32,314 nucleotides of DNA from an uncultured Clostridia bacterium (GTDB lineage: Bacteria; Bacillota; Clostridia; Oscillospirales; Acutalibacteraceae). The notes beneath the pieces were generated by a model. It saw only the letters and a list, made by a program, of their open reading frames with translations. It was not told the origin of the DNA and did no database searches. Of this stretch, positions 17,347 through 25,706 are shown one piece after another (positions within the stretch are counted from its first letter, which is position 1; the number at the start of each line of letters is the position of its first letter). The translations under genes and the position numbers were made by a program. The DNA is taken from positions 1 to 32,314 of the forward strand of contig CAMPBI010000005.1 in assembly GCA_946637545.1 (NCBI GenBank), read 5' to 3'.

Positions 17347-19840
17347 AAAATGAGAGTTCTGTACGCCTTATCAAATCCATTTGAAGCGGTACACTGAGTT
17401 CAACAAAATATGCGCTGTATCCTGCTACCCGCACAAGCATATCCTTGTGCTTTTCGGGATGCTTCATCGCGTCGCGCATCATTGCCGAGCTCATAATATT
17501 AAACTGGCAGTGCATAGCCTTTTTGTCAAAGTATGCAGTGATGAAATTCACAAGATTTTCTCTGCCCTCAATACCGGTCACGCACTCGGGAGGAAATTTC
17601 CAGTTGAGCAGCGTGCCGTTTGTTGCTTTGGTATGGTCAACCTTGGTGACAGAGTTTGCAATCGCTGTCGGACCGAGAATATCGTGCGACCCTGCAAGCG
17701 TGTGGACGGGACCGAGGTTGTCCGAAATCGGCTCATAGTCCTTTCTGCCGTCGAGCGACGCTTTCAAATCCATACCCAGACCGACGTTTGCATTAACCGT
17801 GTATACACCGGGGCAGAATTCGCCGCCGCGCTCGTTTTTGCGGTGAGCAACATTGTTGCAGTAAATGTCAAAAACGGCTTTGAAAAGGTCGTCGGCGTAG
17901 TCGTCGTCGTTGCCGAAATGATGCACCTTTTCACTGTTCACAAGGGCATAAAGCGCTTCATAGCCCTCCCAGTTATTTTCAACTGCGGCAAGAAGCTCCT
18001 TGCCCGTGTATTTCTTTTCGTCAAAAACAAGCTGCTTTACCGTTGACAAAATATCTGCGCAGGTTGCAATTCCGCTTGCCTGCGGACCTGTAAAGTTGTA
18101 TTTTGCACCGCCTGCATTGAGCTCCTTGCCCGATTCAACGCAGTCCTCAAAGAACGCCGAGGCATAGGGGAGGGGCTTCACGGCGCTGTGCGCCCTGTCA
18201 ATGCAGTTGATGTTGCGGCACATCTTTTCCACCCAGTATGCAGTCTGCCTGTTAAACGCGTCAAGCACCTCGTCAATGCTCTTGTAAGTGGTGAGGTCGC
18301 CGTAGTTCGGCGCAAGCGTTTCGCCCTTGCCTGCGCATCTGTCGTAAACCTTGCAGTCCTTGCTGCAGCCAATGCACTTGCCGCCGTTGAGGGTGAGCTC
18401 CATAACCTTTGCAATGTTCATATATGCCGCGTCGTGATAGCCGTATTCCTTACCCGCAAGGTCGGGCTCAACGCAGCCGACAACCTCATAGCAGCGTGCT
18501 TCCTCAATCGACATACCCTTGCCGAGCATAACGGGAATTGCCGCCTGGTCGTTGAAAAGCTTGGGGTGACCGTAGCCAGCGCGGATGCACTCAACAGCCT
18601 TTACCTTGAGCTCATAAGGCGTTTTTTCGTGAATCCTCACGCACATCCACGGGTCCATCATTCGCGTGTGAACAGACGCTTCAAGCAGCATAAATGTAAG
18701 GTCGTTAGTCGCGTCGTTGCCGTCTTTGTCAACTCCGCCGACTGTCAGGCTTTCACCGCCCCAGCCTCTGCCGTTTCGCACCTTTGTGCTGCCCTTGTCA
18801 CGCAGCTTTGACGGGTTTCCGCACTTTATGAACGCACATTCAAGCAGTTCCTGTTCAAACTCTTTTGTCACATTGCCGCGCTGCATATCAGCCTTGTAAA
18901 ACGGATAAAGCCACATATCCATTCTGCCGTATGAAACAGAGTGTCCGTTCGATTCAATAAGCGCAATTGTTGTTACAAAATTCCACAGTTGCAGCGCCTG
19001 CCACATAGTTTGCGGCACGCCGCCCGCAATCGCCTTGCAGTTGTCTGAAATTGCGACGAGCTCCGCCTTCCGTTTTTCGTTGGCTTCAACCTCTGCCATC
19101 TCTTTTGCAAGACAGGAATAGCGCATAATATAATCTTTTGAAGCATTCAGGCTGATAATCATAGCCTCGAGGAATTCAGCGGAATCAGCGTTCTTTTTCA
19201 GTGATTCCTCCGCCTCTTCAATCATACCGTCAAGACCGATTTTCATCAGCCTCTCATAATCCATAACATAGTGACCGACGCCTGCAAAGTGGTACAGGTT
19301 TGTCATATACACTTTTTTGCCGAGCGAGCCGCCCTTTAGCTGTGCTTCGTCAAGCTGCGGAGTAATGCTGTCGGCAACGGTCTTGCCCTCCCAGAACGGC
19401 AAAATCTTCAACAGTTCAGCCTTGTCTTCGGGAGTTATGAAAAACTTATCGTGCTCTCTGTCAGCAAAGGTGCCGTCGCCGTCAAGCTCGTCAAGCAGCC
19501 AGTCAACAGAAAACTCCGGATAAATCGGCGCCGATTTCGGCTTTGCGCAGATATCGCCGATTATAAGCTCGTCGTCGTGAATATAGAGCTTTGCCTCTGA
19601 AAGTATCTTTTTAAGAAAAACTGCCGTTTTCATAACGGGCGAAAGGTCGGGGTTTTCCCTGTAAACCTCGGTGATAACTTTTGCACGGTATATATCAATA
19701 TTGAACTCGCGCTCAAGAAAAAGTTTTCGCAGCTTGTTAACTCTTTCATACGGCGAAAAATCGTCGTGCCCCGACTTGTAGCCGATACCGTAGTTTTTGT
19801 CAAACGGCTCTGTGCCGATGGCAGTTGTTGTGTAATTCAT
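17345..19840 (-). CDS. Glycyl radical enzyme (pyruvate formate-lyase/dehydratase superfamily), substrate unresolved
   Basis: 831 aa; thiyl-radical loop 'CYEVVGCVEPDLAGKEYGYHDAAYMN', glycyl radical loop 'RVAGYSAYFVELSVPLQMDLIRRTELSF', 'IESNGHSVSYGRMDMWLYPFY'. Confidence 0.93.
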   Translation of the reverse strand: MNYTTTAIGTEPFDKNYGIGYKSGHDDFSPYERVNKLRKLFLEREFNIDIYRAKVITEVYRENPDLSPVMKTAVFLKKILSEAKLYIHDDELIIGDICAKPKSAPIYPEFSVDWLLDELDGDGTFADREHDKFFITPEDKAELLKILPFWEGKTVADSITPQLDEAQLKGGSLGKKVYMTNLYHFAGVGHYVMDYERLMKIGLDGMIEEAEESLKKNADSAEFLEAMIISLNASKDYIMRYSCLAKEMAEVEANEKRKAELVAISDNCKAIAGGVPQTMWQALQLWNFVTTIALIESNGHSVSYGRMDMWLYPFYKADMQRGNVTKEFEQELLECAFIKCGNPSKLRDKGSTKVRNGRGWGGESLTVGGVDKDGNDATNDLTFMLLEASVHTRMMDPWMCVRIHEKTPYELKVKAVECIRAGYGHPKLFNDQAAIPVMLGKGMSIEEARCYEVVGCVEPDLAGKEYGYHDAAYMNIAKVMELTLNGGKCIGCSKDCKVYDRCAGKGETLAPNYGDLTTYKSIDEVLDAFNRQTAYWVEKMCRNINCIDRAHSAVKPLPYASAFFEDCVESGKELNAGGAKYNFTGPQASGIATCADILSTVKQLVFDEKKYTGKELLAAVENNWEGYEALYALVNSEKVHHFGNDDDYADDLFKAVFDIYCNNVAHRKNERGGEFCPGVYTVNANVGLGMDLKASLDGRKDYEPISDNLGPVHTLAGSHDILGPTAIANSVTKVDHTKATNGTLLNWKFPPECVTGIEGRENLVNFITAYFDKKAMHCQFNIMSSAMMRDAMKHPEKHKDMLVRVAGYSAYFVELSVPLQMDLIRRTELSF

Positions 19841-19841
19841 T

Positions 19842-20798
19842 TTAATGAATCTCCTTTGTGGTGGTGCCTATTGTGCAATTGATACCGCGGTCTGAAAAGC
19901 ATTTTTTGATATTTTCAATCCTGCTTTCAAACGCGGTTTTGTTGTATTTTAAGTCGCTCATAGGATATGGAATACCGAGCGAGTGGTATTTTTCTTCGCC
20001 AAGCGGCATATAACGCAAAAGCTGAACAACCGAAACTTTTCCGCCGAGCCTTTGTATTATAAAATCCGCCGTTTCGGCAGCATTTTTTATATTGTCGTTA
20101 AACTTTGGAATTATCGGAATTCTGACAATCAGCGGAGTGTCGCACTCGTTACAAAAACGCTCAAAGTTTGACAGTATTCTTTCGTTTGAAAAGCCGACGT
20201 ATTTTGTGTGCATACGCTTGTCCATATGCTTGATGTCCGCAATAAAAAGGTCAGTGTACGGCTCAATCTGCGCTATAAATTCATAGTCCGCTTCAAACGC
20301 CGACTCCACGCAGGTGTGAATGCCGAGATGGCGGCACTCCTTCAGCAGCTCAAGCACAAATCCGCTTTGCATCAGCGGTTCGCCGCCCGAAATTGTTACA
20401 CCGCCCGAGGATTTTTTGTAATACTCGGCGTCTTTTTTTATTATTTCCATAACCTCGTCCACGCTCATAACCTGCCCCCACTGCCTGATAGCAACAGCAG
20501 GGCAGACCTCGGCGCATTTCATACACGAGGTGCACTTTGCTCTGTCAACGCTTTTGATTATGCCGCTTTCAAATTCAATACAGCCTTCGCCGCAGGCGTT
20601 CTTGCAGTAGCCGCAGCTGCTTTCGCCGATACATTTTGACGGATAAATTCCGAGCTCGGCTTCGGCATTTTTGCTTTCGGGATTGCTGCACCACCTGCAG
20701 TCAAGCGGGCAGCCCTTAAGAAACACCTCTGTCCTGATTCCCGGACCGTCATTTATGGTGTAGCGCTGGATATTAAAAACCGTAGCCTTTTCCGACAT
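19842..20798 (-). CDS. Glycyl-radical enzyme activating protein (radical SAM, with ferredoxin-like Cys cluster insert)
   Basis: 'GPGIRTEVFLKGCPLDCRWCSNPES' (CxxxCxxC), two additional Cys clusters 'CGYCKNACGEGC' and 'CTSCMKCAEVCP', 'GGVTISGGEPLMQ'. Adjacent to GRE. Confidence 0.95.
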   Translation of the reverse strand: MSEKATVFNIQRYTINDGPGIRTEVFLKGCPLDCRWCSNPESKNAEAELGIYPSKCIGESSCGYCKNACGEGCIEFESGIIKSVDRAKCTSCMKCAEVCPAVAIRQWGQVMSVDEVMEIIKKDAEYYKKSSGGVTISGGEPLMQSGFVLELLKECRHLGIHTCVESAFEADYEFIAQIEPYTDLFIADIKHMDKRMHTKYVGFSNERILSNFERFCNECDTPLIVRIPIIPKFNDNIKNAAETADFIIQRLGGKVSVVQLLRYMPLGEEKYHSLGIPYPMSDLKYNKTAFESRIENIKKCFSDRGINCTIGTTTKEIH

Positions 20799-20801
20799 AG
20801 A

Positions 20802-22235
20802 TTACAGGATTCCTTTTAAAATAATACATTTCTGCTTTGTGAGTTCGTTAAAGGTTGAATAAACGCCTTCCGTGCCGATACCCGACTTTTTGTATCCGCC
20901 AAACGGCATTTCAAAGCTTCTGAAATAACTTGAGCCGTTAATAACAACGGAGCCTGCTTCAAACTCGTTTGAAAAACGCATTGCCTTTTTCATATCGTTT
21001 GTGAACACGCTTGCACCAAGACCGAACTTTGTGTCGTTTGCAAGCGCAAGAGCCTCGTCATCGTCATCAAATGAGCAGCAGGAAATAACGGGACCGAATA
21101 CCTCTGTGTCGTGCATAACGTCGGCAGAGTAGGGCACATCCGCAATCACCGTAGGCTCAATAACGGTCTTGTCGCGCTTTCCGCCGCACACAAGGCGTCC
21201 GCCCTGCGCAACAGTCATCTGAATCTGCTTTTCAACCTCGATAGCGGCAGACTCGTTTATGAGCGTGCCGATGTCGGTTGACTCGTCAGTCGGAGCGCCG
21301 ATTTTAAAGGTCTTTACCTCCGTTGCAACTCTGCTGACAAATTCATCGTAAAGGATTTTATGAATGATAAATCTTTTTGGCGCGCAGCAAATCTGACCCG
21401 CATTGAAAAATCTTGTGTAAACAGCCTCTTTGACTGCAAGGTCAAGCGACGCGTCCTCAAGAACAATGAATGCGTCGTTGCCGCCAAGCTCAAGCGCAAC
21501 GTTTTTGAGCGTTCCGGCAGATGCCTTTGCCACGTTAACGCCGACTGCAGTTGAGCCTGTGAGCGTGAGCGCCTCAATAATCGGGTTTTCGGATATAAAG
21601 TCTCCGATTTCGCTTCCTCTGCCCGTAACATACTGAACAACGCCGTCAGGAACGCCCGCTTCGTGCAGCAGCATAACAAGTCTGCCAACGGTGAGCGGAT
21701 TTTCCATCGACGGTTTAACGATAACTGTGTTGCCTGAAAGTATTGCAGGTGCAACCTTCTGATTGAAAAGATTGCAGGGAAAGTTGAAGGGGATAACGCA
21801 TGCAACAACGCCGATTGGCTCGCGAACGGTAATAACAATATCGCCGTCGTGGTTTTCCTCCTGACCTGCAGGAATTACCGAGCCGTAGAGGTGCTTTGCC
21901 TTTTCGGCAAATGCCTTCCACGCAATCTGAATATTGTTGATTTCAATTCTTGACTGGCGAATCGGCTTGCCTGATTCTGCAGTGAGGAGCTGCGCAAGCT
22001 CTTCCTTGTTTTCGTCAACGAGAGCAAGGAAGCTGCCGACCATTTCAGCTTTTTTGTAAACGGGAACCTTTCGCCAGCTTTTCTGTGCTTCTTTTGCAAT
22101 AGCGGCGCAGTTGTCAATATCTTCTTTTGTAGCAGAGGGAACAGTGTCAACAATTTCTCCTGTGTACGGATTGTACACGGGCAATTCCTTTTTGCTCGAC
22201 GATGCAACCTGCCGTCCGTTAATAATCATCTGCAT
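20802..22235 (-). CDS. NAD(P)-dependent aldehyde dehydrogenase
   Basis: 477 aa; 'VIPFNFPCNLFNQKVAPAILSGNTVIVKPS', 'ALELGGNDAFIVLEDA', catalytic Cys 'NAGQICCAPKRFI', 'MPFGGYKKSGIGTEG'. Confidence 0.94.
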   Translation of the reverse strand: MQMIINGRQVASSSKKELPVYNPYTGEIVDTVPSATKEDIDNCAAIAKEAQKSWRKVPVYKKAEMVGSFLALVDENKEELAQLLTAESGKPIRQSRIEINNIQIAWKAFAEKAKHLYGSVIPAGQEENHDGDIVITVREPIGVVACVIPFNFPCNLFNQKVAPAILSGNTVIVKPSMENPLTVGRLVMLLHEAGVPDGVVQYVTGRGSEIGDFISENPIIEALTLTGSTAVGVNVAKASAGTLKNVALELGGNDAFIVLEDASLDLAVKEAVYTRFFNAGQICCAPKRFIIHKILYDEFVSRVATEVKTFKIGAPTDESTDIGTLINESAAIEVEKQIQMTVAQGGRLVCGGKRDKTVIEPTVIADVPYSADVMHDTEVFGPVISCCSFDDDDEALALANDTKFGLGASVFTNDMKKAMRFSNEFEAGSVVINGSSYFRSFEMPFGGYKKSGIGTEGVYSTFNELTKQKCIILKGIL

Positions 22236-22268
22236 ATGCGTTCCTCCAACATATAATTATCCAAAATA

Positions 22269-22297
22269 ATTATATATAATTGAATTACAAATTACAA
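22269..22297 (-). promoter_or_regulatory. Putative promoter for the ALDH-activase-GRE operon
   Basis: Minus strand TTGTAA, 17 bp, TATAAT. Confidence 0.55.
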
Positions 22298-22370
22298 TAC
22301 ATAAATATACAAATAATTTGCTAAAACTTTATAATTTTTTTACATTTCAGTCTAAAATCAGCAATTTTTG

Positions 22371-22399
22371 TTGACATAGTTGTATATATAAATTATAAT
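22371..22399 (+). promoter_or_regulatory. Perfect-consensus sigma-A promoter for the dlt-like operon
   Basis: TTGACA (22371-22376), 17 bp spacer, TATAAT (22394-22399). Confidence 0.85.
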
Positions 22400-22434
22400 T
22401 TTGAAATGAAAATTATTCTATGAGATGATTCGTT

Positions 22435-23868
22435 ATGAATGACGCAAAAAAATCAGAGATAAAAAAGACCGGCGGATTCCTTTTAAGTGCAATCTGCCTT
22501 TTTTTGGTGTTTGCATTTCTGTTTAATATAGTTTCCACTATCCTTGTTCAGCCGCACGACGACAGAAGCTACTCAATGATTCGCGGCTTTTATGAGGAAG
22601 AGGAAAACTCGCTCGATGCCGTTTTTATCGGCTCAAGCACATCTTACACAGACTGGAACGCCGCAATCGCGTGGGAAAACTATGGCATTACCGGCTTTTC
22701 GTTTACCTCGCCCGCGCAGCATTTTGCCGCGCAGGAGTATCTTTGCAAAGAGGCTCGCAAAACGCAGCCAAACGCCGTTTACGTTTTTAATCTCGTTCCC
22801 ATCTGCGAATATTTTGACGGCGACGAAACATACGGTTATCACGCGCTGCTTGACTATATGCCGCTTTCGCTCAACAAGCTGAAAATGACAAAGGTCCTTT
22901 GCGACGACGCCGGCTTTGACTACAGGGAGAGCGCCGAATATTTTGTTCCGCTTGTAAGGTACCACAGTGCGTGGAATACCTGGGACGGCAGCAATATGCA
23001 CAAGGAATTTGACGGCTACAAGGGAGTTCCTCACTATGTCAGGTTTTTACGGAGCCGATATAATGTTGACGGCGAATTCAAAGAGATAACCGAAAGGGCA
23101 GAGCTCAAGGGCGACCTTGAAAAAATTAAAAACGACGTTCAGAGCCTGCTTGATTATCTTAAGGAGGAAAACGTCAACGCGATGTTCCTTGTAACACCCA
23201 CTGTCGGTAAGGATAAAATTATTTACGAGTGCATTAATTCCGCTGCCGATATGGCAAGGGAAGCAGGCTTTACCGTTGTTGACTTTCAGAACAAAAAAAT
23301 GCTTGAATCAATTGAACTTGATTTTACAAAGGATTTTTATAATCACAACCATCTCAACATTCACGGTGCGCTCAAGATGACCGAATACCTCTGCGAGTAC
23401 CTTACAAATAATTATGACATCAAGGACAAGCGTGAGGATAAAAGCTTTTCTGCCGCGCAGGGCTGGGACGACGTTTTCACGAAGCTGAAAGCAAAAATGT
23501 CACCGTATGTTCTGCCGCAGGAATATTATATGAATGTGGATTATACTTACTCCGCGCCGAGCGTTTCAGTCAGCGTTTCAGACGATAAGGCTGACACTTA
23601 CAACGTTTCGTGGTCTCACGAGGAATCAGCCGGCAGCTACACTCTTTACAGAAAAGACAGATACACGTCGACTTGGAATAAGGTCGCTGAATTTGACGGC
23701 AGCGTCAGCACCTTTACCGATACTTACAAGGTCGAGAATTCCGAAGAGGACGGACCGTACTACACGGTTATTGCAAGCAAAAATGAGGGCGGCAAAACCG
23801 TATGGAGCAATTACAACTACAAGGGCGTTTACATCCCTGCTGACCTGAGAACAGGAGGGCAAAAATGA
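22435..23868 (+). CDS. SGNH/DltD-like membrane-anchored protein with C-terminal fibronectin-III-like domain
   Basis: N-terminal TM; 'AVFIGSSTSYTDWNAAIAWENYGITGFSF' Ser motif; late 'DFYNHNHLNIHGALKMTEYL' Asp/His motif; C-terminal 'APSVSVSVSDDKADTYNVSWSHEESAGSYTLYRKD'. Confidence 0.78.
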   Translation: MNDAKKSEIKKTGGFLLSAICLFLVFAFLFNIVSTILVQPHDDRSYSMIRGFYEEEENSLDAVFIGSSTSYTDWNAAIAWENYGITGFSFTSPAQHFAAQEYLCKEARKTQPNAVYVFNLVPICEYFDGDETYGYHALLDYMPLSLNKLKMTKVLCDDAGFDYRESAEYFVPLVRYHSAWNTWDGSNMHKEFDGYKGVPHYVRFLRSRYNVDGEFKEITERAELKGDLEKIKNDVQSLLDYLKEENVNAMFLVTPTVGKDKIIYECINSAADMAREAGFTVVDFQNKKMLESIELDFTKDFYNHNHLNIHGALKMTEYLCEYLTNNYDIKDKREDKSFSAAQGWDDVFTKLKAKMSPYVLPQEYYMNVDYTYSAPSVSVSVSDDKADTYNVSWSHEESAGSYTLYRKDRYTSTWNKVAEFDGSVSTFTDTYKVENSEEDGPYYTVIASKNEGGKTVWSNYNYKGVYIPADLRTGGQK

Positions 23869-25466
23869 GTTATCAGACCGTTAATTTCCTGCTGTTTTCG
23901 CTTGCGATATTAATCGTATATTACCTTGCCGGTGCAATCAGCGGCAAGCTGCAAAAATATATTCTGCTTGCAGGCAGCCTTGTATTTTACTATATCGGGG
24001 GCGCAAAGTACCTTCCGTTTTTAATCACAACGCTTTTGATTTCGTACCTTTCGGGACTGATAATGCAGCGCATTCATAACAAGGCTGAAGTAAGCCTTGA
24101 AAAATGCGAATCACCTGCGGACAAAAAGCTTGTGCGAAAAAAGGCAAAGACAAAAACAAAAATTGTCCTCAACCTTTCAATGCTCATTCCGATAGCGCTG
24201 CTTGTCGTGTGCAAGTACACAAAATTCATCATCAAAAGCACAAACCTTGTTCTTTTAAAAGCAGGCTCGTCGCATCATTTTGATGTAATCAATTTCATTC
24301 TTCCTGTCGGAATTTCGTTTTACACGCTTATGGCGCTCAGCTATATGCTCGATATATACTGGAAACGCTATAAGGCAGAGAAGAATCTTATCAACTACGC
24401 AGCATATCTGACTTTTTTCCCGCACATCGTGCAGGGACCGTTTGACCGCTTTAACAAGTTTAACGACCAGATTAAGAACGGAATAAAATTTGACCCGTAC
24501 AATATCCAAAGCGGCGTAATGCTGATTATCTGGGGCTTTTTCAAAAAGCTTGTAATTGCCGACAGACTTGCAATGTTTGTCGACACGATATTTGACAATT
24601 ACACCGAGTATCACGGATTTATCATAATCCTTGCCACGATGGTTTATTCTGTTCAGATTTACGCCGATTTCTCGGGATGTATCGACATCGTATCGGGCGT
24701 CAGCGAATGCTTTGGCATCAAACTTGCCGAAAACTTTAACCACCCGTATTTCTCAAGAACGATGATGGAGTTCTGGCGCAGATGGCACATCTCGCTTCAG
24801 GAGTGGTTCAAGGATTACATCTATTTCCCTGTGTCAATGAGCGGCTTTGTGAAGGGCGTCAAAAAATCCGCAAAGAAAAAGGGCAACAAAAAAGCCGGCG
24901 AGCTTTTCGCCTCGTGCTTCCCGATTCTGATTGTGTGGATTGTAACGGGCATATGGCACGGCGCAAGCTGGAAATACGTTACATGGGGTATGTTCCATGC
25001 GTTTCTTCTGATTTCAAGCAAGGTGTTTGAGGACACTAACGCCAAAATCACCAAAGCGCTCAAAATCAGAACAGAGTCGTGGGGCTTTGCCCTTTTCCAG
25101 ATGACGCGTACATATATGCTGTGCTGCGTGGGCAGACTGTTTTTCAGAGCGCCGCGTCTCACCGCGTCGGCAGGACTTATCAAAAATATATTCAACGAGG
25201 GCTTCGGCTGGAGCTATCTCGGCTTCGAAAAGCTTGCAACATACGGACTTGACCTGAACAACATTTTTGTTTCCGTTATTGCAGTAATTGTTCTTCTTGC
25301 AGGTGATATTCTGCAGGAAAAAATGAATGTCAGAAACAAACTTATCACTGAAAACAGCTTTGTTTTGCGCTGGTGCCTTATTCTTCTCGGCGTTTTTGCC
25401 GTAATCATTTTCGGCATCTATGGCCCCGGCTACAATGCAAGCAGTTTCATATATCAGGAATTCTAA
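23865..25466 (+). CDS. MBOAT family O-acyltransferase (DltB/AlgI-like)
   Basis: 'FFPHIVQGPFDRFNKF', 'YADFSGCIDIVSGVSECFGIKLAENFNHPYFSRTMMEFWRRWHISLQEWFKDYIYFP', 'VTGIWHGASWKYVTWGMFHA'. Confidence 0.95.
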   Translation: MSYQTVNFLLFSLAILIVYYLAGAISGKLQKYILLAGSLVFYYIGGAKYLPFLITTLLISYLSGLIMQRIHNKAEVSLEKCESPADKKLVRKKAKTKTKIVLNLSMLIPIALLVVCKYTKFIIKSTNLVLLKAGSSHHFDVINFILPVGISFYTLMALSYMLDIYWKRYKAEKNLINYAAYLTFFPHIVQGPFDRFNKFNDQIKNGIKFDPYNIQSGVMLIIWGFFKKLVIADRLAMFVDTIFDNYTEYHGFIIILATMVYSVQIYADFSGCIDIVSGVSECFGIKLAENFNHPYFSRTMMEFWRRWHISLQEWFKDYIYFPVSMSGFVKGVKKSAKKKGNKKAGELFASCFPILIVWIVTGIWHGASWKYVTWGMFHAFLLISSKVFEDTNAKITKALKIRTESWGFALFQMTRTYMLCCVGRLFFRAPRLTASAGLIKNIFNEGFGWSYLGFEKLATYGLDLNNIFVSVIAVIVLLAGDILQEKMNVRNKLITENSFVLRWCLILLGVFAVIIFGIYGPGYNASSFIYQEF

Positions 25467-25484
25467 AAAATAAGGAGAATCATT

Positions 25485-25706
25485 ATGGACGAATTACTTG
25501 AAATGCTTTCGGAAAAATTCCCGAACATCGACTTTGAAAACGAGGACAAGCTCTACGAAAAGGGTATTCTCGATTCAGTATCGGTAGTTGAAATTATTTC
25601 AGAGATTGAGGATATGTTTGACGTGTCTGTATCAATGGAGTACATTCAGCCCAAATACTTTGAATCTGCACAGGCAATGTGGGATATGATTGAGGAACTT
25701 TCATAA
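25485..25706 (+). CDS. Acyl carrier protein (DltC-like)
   Basis: 73 aa; phosphopantetheine site 'YEKGILDSVSVVEIISEIEDMFDVSV'. Confidence 0.9.
   Translation: MDELLEMLSEKFPNIDFENEDKLYEKGILDSVSVVEIISEIEDMFDVSVSMEYIQPKYFESAQAMWDMIEELS

Noticed and set aside
17381-18811. Long plus-strand ORFs (221 and 207 aa)
   Set aside because: Antisense to the glycyl radical enzyme, whose motifs are unambiguous.
17345-22235. Bacterial microcompartment locus
   Set aside because: GRE plus ALDH suggested one, but no shell (BMC) protein ORFs are present in the window.
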